NCBI RefSeq assembly: GCF_029953635.1
Contig: NZ_CP124543.1
Coordinates: 5,497,455-5,561,454 of the forward strand
Length of the DNA stretch: 64,000 bases
Source: Halotia branconii CENA392
GTDB taxonomy: Bacteria > Cyanobacteriota > Cyanobacteriia > Cyanobacteriales > Nostocaceae
Direction: 5' to 3'
This document shows positions 43,766 to 52,804 of the stretch, piece by piece. The translations under genes were made by a program, and so were the position numbers. The notes below the pieces were generated by a model. That model saw only the letters and a program-made list of their open reading frames with translations, searched no databases and was not told the DNA's origin. Every line of letters starts with the position of its first letter. Within the stretch, counting starts at the first letter, position 1.

Positions 43766-44797
43766 TTGAGTAAATTGAAAGTTGGTATTAATGGATTTGG
43801 TCGAATTGGACGACTTGTATTACGTGCTGGCATCGATAACCCCAATATCGAGTTTGTAGGCATTAACGACTTAGTACCGCCAGATAACCTCGCTTATTTA
43901 TTTAAATACGATTCGACCCACGGTAAGCTCAAAAGCAAGGTTGAAGCAAAGGAAGACGGTATCGTTATTGATGGGCATTTTATTCCTTGCATATCAGTTA
44001 GGAATCCCGCAGAGTTACCTTGGGGACAGTTGGGTGTAGATTATGTCGTAGAATCTACAGGACTCTTCACTGGATATGAAGGAGCGGCAAACCATCTCAA
44101 GGCAGGTGCAAAGCGAGTAATAATTTCTGCTCCCACCAAAGATCCTGATCGTATTCCTACTTTATTGATGGGTGTCAATCATGACTTATTTGACCCTAGC
44201 AAGGATCTAATCGTTTCTAATGCCAGCTGCACTACAAACTGTCTGGCTCCCATTGCTAAAGTGATCAATGATAACTTTGGATTGACCGAAGGATTGATGA
44301 CCACAGTTCACGCCATGACTGCTACTCAGCCAACTGTAGACGGCCCTAGCAAGAAAGATTGGCGGGGTGGCAGAGGTGCAGCCCAGAACATTATTCCCTC
44401 TTCTACTGGTGCAGCTAAAGCCGTGGCACTGGTATTACCGGAGTTGAAAGGCAAGTTAACTGGGATGGCGTTTCGAGTTCCTACTCCCGATGTTTCTGTG
44501 GTTGATTTGACTTTTAAGACTGCTAAAGCTACCAGTTACCAAGAAATCTGTGCTGCGATGAAACAAGCAGCAGAAGGGGCGTTAGCAGGTATTTTGGGAT
44601 ACACAGATGAAGAAGTTGTATCGACAGATTTTCAAGGCGATACCCACTCTAGTATCTTCGATGCGGGTGCTGGAATTGAATTGAACTCCAACTTTTTCAA
44701 GATAGTTGCTTGGTATGACAACGAATGGGGCTACTCGAATCGTGTTGTTGACCTGATGTTGGTGATGGCACAGAAAGAACAAGTTGCCGTGGTTTGA
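43766..44797 (+). CDS. gap1: Glyceraldehyde-3-phosphate dehydrogenase, glycolytic NAD type
   Basis: 343 residues. GINGFGRIGRLVLRA (8-22) is the NAD fold; catalytic Cys155 lies in SNASCTTNC (151-159). Asp35 in GINDL favours NAD over NADP. KKDWRGGRGAAQNIIPSSTG is the glycolytic rather than the Calvin-cycle (Gap2) type. The start is a TTG at 43766, strongly supported by AGGAGG seven bases upstream. With pyk and tal downstream it belongs to sugar breakdown, active in the dark or in heterocysts in related species. Followed by a hairpin at 44805-44824. Confidence 0.92.
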   Translation: MSKLKVGINGFGRIGRLVLRAGIDNPNIEFVGINDLVPPDNLAYLFKYDSTHGKLKSKVEAKEDGIVIDGHFIPCISVRNPAELPWGQLGVDYVVESTGLFTGYEGAANHLKAGAKRVIISAPTKDPDRIPTLLMGVNHDLFDPSKDLIVSNASCTTNCLAPIAKVINDNFGLTEGLMTTVHAMTATQPTVDGPSKKDWRGGRGAAQNIIPSSTGAAKAVALVLPELKGKLTGMAFRVPTPDVSVVDLTFKTAKATSYQEICAAMKQAAEGALAGILGYTDEEVVSTDFQGDTHSSIFDAGAGIELNSNFFKIVAWYDNEWGYSNRVVDLMLVMAQKEQVAVV

Positions 44798-44804
44798 TTC
44801 AGGA

Positions 44805-44824
44805 GAGACGCGATTAATCGCGTC
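44805..44824 (+). terminator. Hairpin after gap1
   Basis: The palindrome AGACGCGATTAATCGCGTCT followed by TTACAAAG, 8 bp past the gap1 stop. The T tract is short, so termination is uncertain; such palindromes also occur as repeats in cyanobacteria. Confidence 0.45.
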
Positions 44825-44996
44825 TTTACAAAGTGATTAACTTTTGGGATTTGGGTAAATGCTTAAAAGCAAGATTAAATTAAGTGTCTTTACTTAGCAA
44901 TTTAGTAATATGAAACACATGCAAATTTGGTAATGTTTAAGGCGATCGCCTGAGGCATCCAAATCGCATTTTCCTCAACACCTAAACCCTAATCCT

Positions 44997-46427
44997 ATGC
45001 GTCGAACCAAAATTATTTGTACTGTTGGGCCGGCTACATCTGCACCTGAGCGTCTGCAAGCTTTGGTGGAAGCGGGCATGAATGTAGCGCGATTGAACTT
45101 TTCTCACGGAGCTTATGAATTTCACGCCCAAACTGCTCGGCATCTCAGACAAATTAGTACTGAACAGCAAAAGCCGATCGCGATTATGCAAGACTTGTGT
45201 GGTCCGAAGATTCGGTTGGGAACTCTACCACCGGCAGGGCTAACAGTCGAAACTGGTGAGGAAGTCACTTTTTTGCTGCAAGACAAGGGTGATAGCATCG
45301 ACGAATTACCCTTACCCTTGCCGACTTTATTTGCAATGGTACGGCCAGGCGAACCGATTTTGATTAATGATGGTCGTGTCAAGTTGATTGTTACCGATCG
45401 CGATGCTGATAAAATTCGAGCTTTGGTCAAAATTGGTGGTGTTATTTCAACTCACAAAGGAGTAAACCTCCCAGAAACTCCTTTACCTGTGAGTTCTATT
45501 ACCGAGAAAGACTTGATGGATTTGCGCTTCGGTATTCAGTTAGGCGTAGATTGGGTAGCGGTTTCCTTTGTGCGATCGCCTCAAGATTTAGAACCAGCCC
45601 AACGCATGATCGAAGCTGCTGGGGCTTCAATTCGCTTAATTGCCAAAATCGAAAGAGCAGAGGCTGTAGAACATTTTGACTCTATTCTTGAAGTTGCCGA
45701 CGCTGTAATGATTGCTCGTGGCGATTTAGGGGTAGAAATGCCGATTCATGAAGTACCTCTAATTCAAAAGGACATTATTCGCCGTTGTAATCAAGCTGGT
45801 AAGCCAGTAATTACAGCTACCCAAATGCTAGAGTCGATGATTAGCGCTCCTGATCCTACCCGTGCTGAAGCTACCGATGTCGCTAACTCAATCTTGGATG
45901 GTACAGATGCGGTAATGCTTTCTGGTGAAACTGCTGTGGGACAATACTCTAGCGCCGCTGTCCAAGTGATGCACAATATCGCAGTCAGAACAGAACAGTC
46001 TTTAAATGAAGGTAGTAGACATGCCTGGTGTCATGATGCAGGTAGTCTCAGCGTCACCGAATCGGTAGCCGAAGCAGTATGTCGCATCGCTTATGAAACA
46101 GGCGCACGAGCAATTTTGTGTAACACTTCTTCAGGAAGTACAGCAAAAATGGTGTCTAAATATCGTCCGACTACACCGATTATTGCCCTCACTCCTGATG
46201 AAACCGCTTATCGTCAACTTGCTCTGTCTTGGGGTGTTGAACCCTTGCTAATTCCGCCAGTCTACAATGCCGAAGAGATGTTTATGAATGTGGTAGACAC
46301 AGTTGTAGAAATGGGTCTAGCGAGTTTGGGTGATAAGGTAGTGATTACCTCTGGTGTGCCAATTGGTAAATCAGGAACAACTAGTTTAATTAAAGTGCAT
46401 TCGATTGGACAGCCAATTTCAGCTTGA
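44997..46427 (+). CDS. pyk: Pyruvate kinase
   Basis: 476 residues. Makes ATP and pyruvate from phosphoenolpyruvate. Starts MRRTKIICTVGPATSAPERL, then AGMNVARLNFSHGAYEFH with the substrate-binding Arg/Asn, IAIMQDLCGPKIRLG, LIAKIERAEAVEHFDSIL (catalytic Lys region), and MIARGDLGVEMP, GKPVITATQMLESMI and LSGETAVGQY. The C-terminal domain (ITSGVPIGKSGTTSLIKVH) is complete, and there is no extra PEP-utiliser domain. Between gap1 and tal, so a glycolytic cluster. Confidence 0.95.
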   Translation: MRRTKIICTVGPATSAPERLQALVEAGMNVARLNFSHGAYEFHAQTARHLRQISTEQQKPIAIMQDLCGPKIRLGTLPPAGLTVETGEEVTFLLQDKGDSIDELPLPLPTLFAMVRPGEPILINDGRVKLIVTDRDADKIRALVKIGGVISTHKGVNLPETPLPVSSITEKDLMDLRFGIQLGVDWVAVSFVRSPQDLEPAQRMIEAAGASIRLIAKIERAEAVEHFDSILEVADAVMIARGDLGVEMPIHEVPLIQKDIIRRCNQAGKPVITATQMLESMISAPDPTRAEATDVANSILDGTDAVMLSGETAVGQYSSAAVQVMHNIAVRTEQSLNEGSRHAWCHDAGSLSVTESVAEAVCRIAYETGARAILCNTSSGSTAKMVSKYRPTTPIIALTPDETAYRQLALSWGVEPLLIPPVYNAEEMFMNVVDTVVEMGLASLGDKVVITSGVPIGKSGTTSLIKVHSIGQPISA

Positions 46428-46580
46428 TGCATCTAGAATGAGGCTGTGGCTGTGGACATAAAGCAAAATTGGGCAATGATGAAGAAAAATTGCCAGAATC
46501 ATAAATTGTAGACACCGAAACAAGTTTAAAGAATAGGGAAATCAGTAAATCCTCAATAAACAACCATCCCGGAGTATTTT

Positions 46581-47582
46581 ATGTCTAAAAGTTTACTAGA
46601 ACAATTGCGCCAAATGACTGTAGTGGTTGCAGACACTGGGGATATTCAAGCGATTGAGAAGTTCAAACCCCAAGATGCTACTACCAATCCTTCCCTGATT
46701 ACCGCTGCGGCACAAATGCCAGAATATCAGGAAATTGTTGATCAAACTTTACTCCAAGCTAAAAACGATGCCGGAGCAGGTGCAAGCCAAGCGCAGATAG
46801 TTTCTCTGGCTTTTGACCGTTTGGCAGTTGCCTTTGGTTTGAAGATTTTACAAATTATTCCCGGTCGGGTCTCCACAGAAGTAGATGCTCGCTTGTCTTT
46901 TGATACAGATGCTACCGTCGCTAAGGCGAGAGAATTAATTGCCCAATACAAAGCTGCTGGAGTTGGCCGCGATCGCGTCCTCATTAAAATTGCTACCACC
47001 TGGGAAGGTATCAAAGCTGCGGAAATCTTGGAGAAAGAAGGTATTCATTGTAACTTAACCTTATTATTTGGTCTGCACCAAGCGATCGCCTGTGCTGAAG
47101 CTGGTGTTACCCTCATTTCTCCTTTTGTCGGACGGATTCTTGACTGGTACAAGAAAGACACTGGACGAGATAGCTACCCTTCTGCTGAAGATCCTGGTGT
47201 ATTGTCTGTTACTAAAATCTACAACTACTACAAGAAATTCAGTCATAAAACCGAAGTCATGGGAGCCAGTTTCCGCAACGTTGGCGAAATTACCGAACTT
47301 GCAGGTTGTGACTTGCTGACGATTTCTCCAGCGCTATTGGGAGAATTACAAGCAACCGTTGGCGAACTACCACGTAAACTCGACCCCGCCAAAGTTGCAA
47401 ACTTGGAAATTGAAAAGATGTCCATTGACAAAGCTACCTTTGACAAGATGCACGCTGCTGACCGCATGGCATCTGACAAACTAGCAGAAGGCATCGATGG
47501 TTTCACCAAAGCATTAGTTTCTTTAGAGAAGCTATTGGCAGAAAGGCTAAGTCGTCTAGAAGAAGCAGTAACAAGTCATTAG
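46581..47582 (+). CDS. tal: Transaldolase (TalB type)
   Basis: 333 residues. Moves a dihydroxyacetone unit between sugar phosphates in the oxidative pentose phosphate pathway. Schiff-base Lys136 lies in RVLIKIATTWEGIKAAE; Asp18 (VVADTGD) and ATTNPSLI are the other catalytic segments. GGAG lies 8 bases before the ATG. Long form of about 330 residues as in E. coli TalB. In heterocystous species this pathway supplies reductant for nitrogenase, fitting its position beside gap1 and pyk. Confidence 0.94.
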   Translation: MSKSLLEQLRQMTVVVADTGDIQAIEKFKPQDATTNPSLITAAAQMPEYQEIVDQTLLQAKNDAGAGASQAQIVSLAFDRLAVAFGLKILQIIPGRVSTEVDARLSFDTDATVAKARELIAQYKAAGVGRDRVLIKIATTWEGIKAAEILEKEGIHCNLTLLFGLHQAIACAEAGVTLISPFVGRILDWYKKDTGRDSYPSAEDPGVLSVTKIYNYYKKFSHKTEVMGASFRNVGEITELAGCDLLTISPALLGELQATVGELPRKLDPAKVANLEIEKMSIDKATFDKMHAADRMASDKLAEGIDGFTKALVSLEKLLAERLSRLEEAVTSH

Positions 47583-47611
47583 AATTTAGACGGCAAAATT
47601 TATTGGTTCGT

Positions 47612-47665
47612 AGTAAGTACTTTAGTGCTTAAAACTCAGGACTAAAGTCCTGACTACGAACTTAA
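47612..47665. repeat. Inverted repeat GTTCGTAGT...ACTACGAAC with GGACTAAAGTCC
   Basis: GGTTCGTAGTAAGTACTTTAG, loop, then GGACTAAAGTCCTGACTACGAAC, an imperfect palindrome of the family also seen at 9298-9322. Confidence 0.45.
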
Positions 47666-47848
47666 TTATTTTATGGAGCGCGGGGTATTGCTGATACCGT
47701 TTCTTTGTGAAGCTGCGCCAAACTCTCTTAAACTCTTAATCTTGGCGTACTTTGCGTACTTTGCGGTAGCCTACGGCAAGCCCTTCGGTCTACGTTTTTG
47801 ATTTCTTATACTAAGCCTGAGATAATTGGGCGCATCTTCATACAGAAT

Positions 47849-48010
47849 TGGTATGAGTATTGGATCGTCGATCCGATACAAGAGCAAGTAACAGTTCTGG
47901 AATGGATAGAAGGTTTTTATGAAGAGAAGGTGTATGTAGGCGATAATGCGATCGCTTCGCTTGTATTTGCTGATTTAAAGTTGACTGCTGCTCAAGTTTT
48001 GCAAGGGTAA
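47849..48010 (+). pseudogene. Fragment of a Uma2-family (DUF820) endonuclease-like gene
   Basis: The frame ending at 48010 reads YEYWIVDPIQEQVTVLEW followed by EGFYEEKVYVGDNAIASLVF and ADLKLTAAQVLQ. This matches the C-terminal third of Uma2-type proteins (about 190 residues when whole). The N-terminal two thirds are missing; upstream lies repeat sequence. A remnant, probably not functional. Confidence 0.6.
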
Positions 48011-48317
48011 GATAGTATAAAAACTTTCGCAATTTATTTATATATAAAACAAAGCTATACAGATTTTTTACAGGATATTCTAAATGCAATTTAGTGAAGT
48101 TGAGTCTTTTATACAAGCAGCAAAAAGTTTGTTACTGGCTGAGCGAAGTCGAAGCCAGCAGATGCCATTTAGCTAGTAAAAAGTTAAAAAACAATAAAAA
48201 ATAGGGAAGTTTCCTACTTTATAGCAAGTAGCATAGAAACTTCCCTTCAAGCTTTCCAACCTATGTTAATCATAGTTTTCAGCTTGACATGAACCGTATT
48301 TAGTTAAACATCAATCA
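48011..48317. other. Intergenic region with small frame and terminator
   Basis: About 300 bp. A 26-codon frame at 48084-48164 (MQFSEVESFIQAAKSLLLAE...) might be the start of another broken gene. A hairpin terminator for the minus-strand gene lies at 48195-48247. Confidence 0.35.
48195..48247 (-). terminator. Terminator of the Arg/His/Tyr-rich protein gene
   Basis: On the minus strand AGGGAAGTTTC...GAAACTTCCCT with an inner CTACTT/AAGTAG pair, followed by ATTTTTTATTGTTTTTT. Long stem with an excellent T tract, 71 bp after the stop at 48318. Confidence 0.7.
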
Positions 48318-48707
48318 TTAAAACCGCTGCCAGTTATACATTAATCTTCCATGACGATCGCGCACAAGTTCCCATTCTCCATGACGATAGCGTTGTCCAG
48401 AATAATTTATAGAACGATAGCGTCTTCGATAATAATGTTGTCGATTCCGCCTCTGTCTATAATGTTGTCGATTTCTTTGTCTATAATGTTGTCGATTCCG
48501 CCCTCGTTTATAATGTTGTCGTCGAGTCCGTCGTCGAGTTAGTAAAAGTTCTCCACTTTGACCCTTAACTAAATTCGTTTCTGACTCCTGACTTTGTTCA
48601 TTAGTAACATTATTGAGACTACTATCCTTAGCTTGAGCCAAAGCAGGCGGATAGGTAAAGGCTAATACTAGCAGCACGATTGAGGATAGCTTTTTGAAAC
48701 CTTTCAC
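48318..48707 (-). CDS. Secreted Arg/His/Tyr-rich repeat protein
   Basis: 129 residues. A clear signal peptide (KKLSSIVLLVLAFTYPPALAQA, cleavage near 26). After a polar stretch, residues about 57-96 consist of Arg-, His-, Tyr- and Gln-rich repeats around the unit RNRQHYRQ. The end is GQRYRHGEWELVRDRHGRLMYNWQRF. Very basic, so it could bind polyanions such as sulfated exopolysaccharide or nucleic acid. No known family; the repeat number is likely variable between strains because the DNA is also repetitive (ATAATGTTGTCGATT units). Confidence 0.65.
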   Translation of the reverse strand: MKGFKKLSSIVLLVLAFTYPPALAQAKDSSLNNVTNEQSQESETNLVKGQSGELLLTRRRTRRQHYKRGRNRQHYRQRNRQHYRQRRNRQHYYRRRYRSINYSGQRYRHGEWELVRDRHGRLMYNWQRF

Positions 48708-48805
48708 GTTTTTGCTTTTCCTAGACTATTGGTAATAAATTTATTAATTACTTGAAATTAGTAATTATGTAGTTCAAAATTCACAAACATCAGTAATGCA
48801 AAAGT

Positions 48806-50023
48806 ATGAAAGTACTCATATTGAATGCCGGATCAAGCAGCCAAAAAAGTTGTTTGTATGAAATTGCCGATGATGCTCTTCCTAATGAAGCGCCCCAACC
48901 TCTTTGGGAAGGAAAAGTTAACTGGACTCAAGATCGGGGTGTGGCAGAAATTAAGGTAAAAACAGCTACGGGTGAAACGCTGCAAGAATCAATTTATGGT
49001 GATTCTCGCCGCGCCCATGTTGCTTATATGCTTTATACCCTCAGTCGCGGCGCTACCAAGGTGATTGGCCAACTATCAGAAATTGATGTGGTAGGACATC
49101 GTGTGGTACACGGCGGACAGAATTATCGAGGTAGTGTGATAGTTGATGAGGATGTAAAAAAAGCGATCGCTAGTCTGTCTAACTTAGCTCCAGCTCATAA
49201 TCCGGCCGCATTAGAAGGAATAGAAGCGATTGAACAAAGCTTAGGAGAAGTCACCCAAGTAGCAGTTTTTGATACAGGATTTCATGCTACTCTACCGGAT
49301 GCCGCAGCCATTTATCCTGGCCCTTATGAGTGGGTAGAGCAAGGCATTCGCCGCTACGGATTTCATGGCATTAGTCATCAATATTGTTCTAGTCGGGCTG
49401 CTGATATTCTTGGTAGAGATTTAACATCTCTGCGTTTAATCACTTGTCATTTAGGTAATGGTTGTTCTTTGGCAGCAGTTAAAAACGGTCGCAGTATTGA
49501 TACAACTATGGGATTCACACCTTTAGATGGATTGATGATGGGCAGCCGTTGTGGTTCCATCGATCCAGGTATCTTAATTTACTTGTTGCGCCAATCTAAT
49601 TATTCTGCCGAAAGTCTCGATTATTTACTGAATAAAGCTTCTGGTTTACGAGGAATTTCGGGAGTATCCAGTGATTTACCTCAAGTTATGGAAGCGATCG
49701 CTCAAGGTAATTATCGCGCTCAACTGGCTTGGGATATCTATGTGCATCGCTTACGTTCTGGTATTGGTGCTATGCTAACTAGTCTGGGGGGATTAGATGC
49801 TTTGATATTTGCGGCTGGGATTGGTGAAAAATCTCCAGGGATTCGCCAAGCCGCTTGTGAAGCTTTGGGATTTTTGAATCTGAAAATTGATCCGGAAAAA
49901 AATCAGCACCATCCTGTAGATGAGGATATAGCTACACCAGATTCAGCAGTGCGAGTATTAGTAATTCGTACTCAAGAAGATTGGGCGATCGCTCAAGAAT
50001 GTTGGCAAATATTGAAAAGATAA
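48806..50023 (+). CDS. ackA: Acetate kinase
   Basis: 405 residues. Converts acetate and ATP to acetyl phosphate, or the reverse in fermentation. Motifs: LILNAGSSSQKS (4-15), VGHRVVHGGQNY, AVFDTGFHATLPD, RRYGFHGISHQY, TCHLGNGCSLAAVKNGRSIDTTMGFTPL and GGLDALIFAAGIGEKS. A typical full-length enzyme. No phosphotransacetylase gene in the window. Follows the glycolytic cluster, consistent with acetate overflow or fermentation. Confidence 0.94.
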   Translation: MKVLILNAGSSSQKSCLYEIADDALPNEAPQPLWEGKVNWTQDRGVAEIKVKTATGETLQESIYGDSRRAHVAYMLYTLSRGATKVIGQLSEIDVVGHRVVHGGQNYRGSVIVDEDVKKAIASLSNLAPAHNPAALEGIEAIEQSLGEVTQVAVFDTGFHATLPDAAAIYPGPYEWVEQGIRRYGFHGISHQYCSSRAADILGRDLTSLRLITCHLGNGCSLAAVKNGRSIDTTMGFTPLDGLMMGSRCGSIDPGILIYLLRQSNYSAESLDYLLNKASGLRGISGVSSDLPQVMEAIAQGNYRAQLAWDIYVHRLRSGIGAMLTSLGGLDALIFAAGIGEKSPGIRQAACEALGFLNLKIDPEKNQHHPVDEDIATPDSAVRVLVIRTQEDWAIAQECWQILKR

Positions 50024-50039
50024 ATTCTGTAATTTATTC

Positions 50040-50957
50040 TTACGCAAATAACAACCACCGCATTGTCGATTTCCCAATTTGGGGCAAAATAAAACTTAAA
50101 GCCCACTTCATAAGTAGTGGGACAAAAACTGACACCAACACGAAAAGTAAAAACTTCAACGGAGAGCTAAGCACAAAACTAGGAATTAGACAAGTTATTC
50201 CCCACGCAATCCAATTGAGGTACTTAGAGTCAATAGAAGTAAATCTTTGAAGTTTATTAACAAGCACATAACGGATAATAGCAAAAGCGATCGCTGCTAC
50301 TAACCAAGCAAATATAGACAGTAATATTCCAGCTTTTGCTTGATAAAGTTTCTCGGCTACAAAACTAGTAGGTGCAAAAGAAGCTAATTCCCAAGCTAAA
50401 AGATTTAATTTCTTTCGTAGATAACTTAACAATTGTTCAGTGAGCCAATAATGAGCAGAAACAATTATTAAGCAGTTTGCATCTTGAAGAAAATCTCTAC
50501 GGATTTTATGAAATATATCACCACTCAAAAATACGGTACTTTGTAAAAGTATATCTGGCTTTTCATCAACAGATGCAGTTAATTGAGACTGTTGATAGTA
50601 GCAATTAAAGGTAAGTCCAGATTGTAAATTTGTTTTCTTATTTAAAGATTTACTTAGAAGTAATCTAAAAATATTGATGATCACAAACAAGTAAGAATTT
50701 TGAGACTTATTTCTCAGACTTTCTGGATTATTGAAAAAGCTATAGTACCAGAAGGGAAGCAGTAACTTTGGTGGAATGTACAAAGAACAACCAGTTTTTT
50801 GCGCTTGCTGAATCTGTTCTACAACTGTCTCATTGAGATAAAAACTATACTGTCCTTGTTCAAACTTGAGTTTAAAAGCAGCGCCTTGAGGAATTTGCAA
50901 GCAATAAGAAAGTGTAACGCCTGTTTGCGGAGCAGTATTTGTATTATCAACGACCAT
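50040..50957 (-). CDS. Membrane protein of unknown function, third gene of an operon
   Basis: 305 residues from ATG 50957, which overlaps the stop of the preceding gene by 11 bases (an ATG at 50981 overlaps by 35). The soluble N-terminal two thirds has strands and helices of no known family. It ends with three membrane segments (about 210-232, 252-270, 276-300). Contains NCLIIVSAHYWLTEQLLSYL. Probably co-translated with the upstream gene. Function not assigned. Confidence 0.6.
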   Translation of the reverse strand: MVVDNTNTAPQTGVTLSYCLQIPQGAAFKLKFEQGQYSFYLNETVVEQIQQAQKTGCSLYIPPKLLLPFWYYSFFNNPESLRNKSQNSYLFVIINIFRLLLSKSLNKKTNLQSGLTFNCYYQQSQLTASVDEKPDILLQSTVFLSGDIFHKIRRDFLQDANCLIIVSAHYWLTEQLLSYLRKKLNLLAWELASFAPTSFVAEKLYQAKAGILLSIFAWLVAAIAFAIIRYVLVNKLQRFTSIDSKYLNWIAWGITCLIPSFVLSSPLKFLLFVLVSVFVPLLMKWALSFILPQIGKSTMRWLLFA

Positions 50958-51780
50958 TTCGAGATAAAGATGAATTGGCAATACCTTGTACTAAAGTAAT
51001 TAAAAAATCCAGTGTTCCACGCCACTGTTTTTCTCCTGCAACTACCCCTTCTGTATGTATTTTAAGAATTAAATCTTTCTCGTAATCAGGTAACTGAAAC
51101 AGTTCTTTATGATAACGGCTGATAATATCACCATCTAACTGCATCACAGTTTGGGCATAAATAATATCAATTGTAGATTTTGTGGCATCACCACTGTCAA
51201 GTGCAGCTTTCAATTCTGCTACTTTTCGTAAGGTACGCACAAACTTATCATTATCCAATAATTCTTGTATTTCTTGAGAATTTTCTTCCCAATCTTTTCG
51301 CCAACTTGCTGAATTTTCTCCCTCAATCACAGGAGTTGGAGGAGGTAATATTGGTCTAGCTAACTTCACATAATTTGGATCGGTTTCAACTATGTTTCCA
51401 TGCTTTTGTTTTTTTAAAAATTCTAGGCGTTGTTGATATCTTTCTACTTTCTCATTGGGCAATTTATAAAGGTTAGATTTGGGATCAATTATAAGGTAAA
51501 AATACTCTCTTTCAAGTTGTGTAAATAAACTTCGATAACGGTTACGTAAGTTTTGATCTTGAGGACTATCGCCAGGGATTCCTCTTTCATCAAAATAATC
51601 GGGGTCATTGATAGAATAAATTGTCTGATATGCTTGCCAAGCATTAAACTTTGCTCCACTAATTTGCTCGACAACCATCGTATTTACTTCTAAAGCTGTG
51701 ATATCGTCTACTAATCCTTGTACAGACTTGACTAGATTGTCTAACAAACATCGAGCTTGAGTTTGAATCTCATTAGACAT
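50947..51780 (-). CDS. Soluble helical protein of unknown function, second gene of an operon
   Basis: 277 residues from ATG 51780, preceded by AGAGG. Mostly alpha-helical and charged, beginning MSNEIQTQARCLLDNLVKSV. A Pro-rich patch ARPILPPPTPVIEGE lies near 158. A distal NDPDYFDERGIPGDSPQDQN loop is distinctive. No known family. A longer frame extends 31 codons upstream but lacks a ribosome binding site. Confidence 0.6.
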   Translation of the reverse strand: MSNEIQTQARCLLDNLVKSVQGLVDDITALEVNTMVVEQISGAKFNAWQAYQTIYSINDPDYFDERGIPGDSPQDQNLRNRYRSLFTQLEREYFYLIIDPKSNLYKLPNEKVERYQQRLEFLKKQKHGNIVETDPNYVKLARPILPPPTPVIEGENSASWRKDWEENSQEIQELLDNDKFVRTLRKVAELKAALDSGDATKSTIDIIYAQTVMQLDGDIISRYHKELFQLPDYEKDLILKIHTEGVVAGEKQWRGTLDFLITLVQGIANSSLSRNGR

Positions 51781-51921
51781 AGTGAAAACCTCTAGAATAC
51801 TTTTGACTAAATATTTAGTTATAGTGCTAAATTTATTAATTTGTACTAATACCATGTAACCTACAGCTTGCACTCAATCGCTGTAGGTATTTAGTTTTAA
51901 ATATCAATTTATCAATAATGC

Positions 51922-52404
51922 TTAAGAACGAGATATAGATTGTTGCGAACCTTTGCGTGTTCTCAGCATTTCCATTAAAATTCCATAGATTTTATGCACA
52001 GATTCTATATTTTTTTGCATAATTTCACGGCTTTCTTTAACTTGACTTAAATGAAATTCGCGTAGTTCTGTATAAGGGCTACTACCAAGAAATTGACTAC
52101 CAACTTCATTTTTGATATCACCATTCACAAGATTGATAACGGTATGCATACGATTACCCGCTTTGGGAAACTCTTGCCCATTTTGTAATTCGCTACCTGA
52201 ATCGGTAGATGGTTCTGAAACCCAAGTAGTAATTTCTAATTCCACAACTTGAACTATTGCTTTTTTGATAGCATCTGTAATATCGTCAAAATTAAATCCA
52301 TTTCTATCAGCATTAAGATTAGTAATTATTGTCTCAAAATCACTAACTTTTGTGGTAATGGCTTGACCATTATTTTCCATGCTTTCTGTAACATTATTAT
52401 CCAT
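51922..52404 (-). CDS. Small soluble protein of unknown function, first gene of an operon
   Basis: 160 residues, polar (MDNNVTESMENNGQAITTKV), with a helical end (LSQVKESREIMQKNIESVHKIYGILMEMLRTRKGSQQSISRS). No known family. 141 bp precede the next gene, which lies on the same strand. A Met/Arg-rich helix near the end suggests coiled-coil packing with its partners. Confidence 0.55.
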   Translation of the reverse strand: MDNNVTESMENNGQAITTKVSDFETIITNLNADRNGFNFDDITDAIKKAIVQVVELEITTWVSEPSTDSGSELQNGQEFPKAGNRMHTVINLVNGDIKNEVGSQFLGSSPYTELREFHLSQVKESREIMQKNIESVHKIYGILMEMLRTRKGSQQSISRS

Positions 52405-52804
52405 AATATTGTGGTAAGTGCAGTTTTCAGTACAAACAAAATTTAATTATAGTATTATAACGAAAGCTTCAGTAATTTTACTTAAAAAAAGTAAGTAAAC
52501 TCAAAACAACTTAATGATTTAAGAATTGTTTATAAAGAAAAGTGAAGTTGGGACTTTTAAAAGCTATAGCGCTGCTTGGTCGTGTGCAGTAAACTCTGGT
52601 GATGAAAAGTATAATCTTAAGTAGTAGCACGTCAAGACTAAATTAATGTAAAAAATTGTAGGTTGGGTCGAAGAATGAGACCCAACATCGTGACTAGTGT
52701 TGGATTTTGCTTTGCTCAACCCAACCTACACCTAAAATAAGTAATTTTACATAAAAAATATCATAATAAAATGAGATAAATCTACCCATAAAGACAAGTA
52801 AAAT
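52405..52804. other. Intergenic region with a dispersed inverted repeat
   Basis: About 400 bp. Holds the element 52658-52729 and presumably promoters for both divergent genes. No gene seen. Confidence 0.5.
52658..52729. repeat. GTAGGTTGGGT...ACCCAACCTAC element
   Basis: 72 bp bounded by GTAGGTTGGGT and ACCCAACCTAC, with an internal pair GAGACCCAACA/TGTTGGATTTTGC. Ends match the short palindrome at 3675-3707. Confidence 0.6.
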
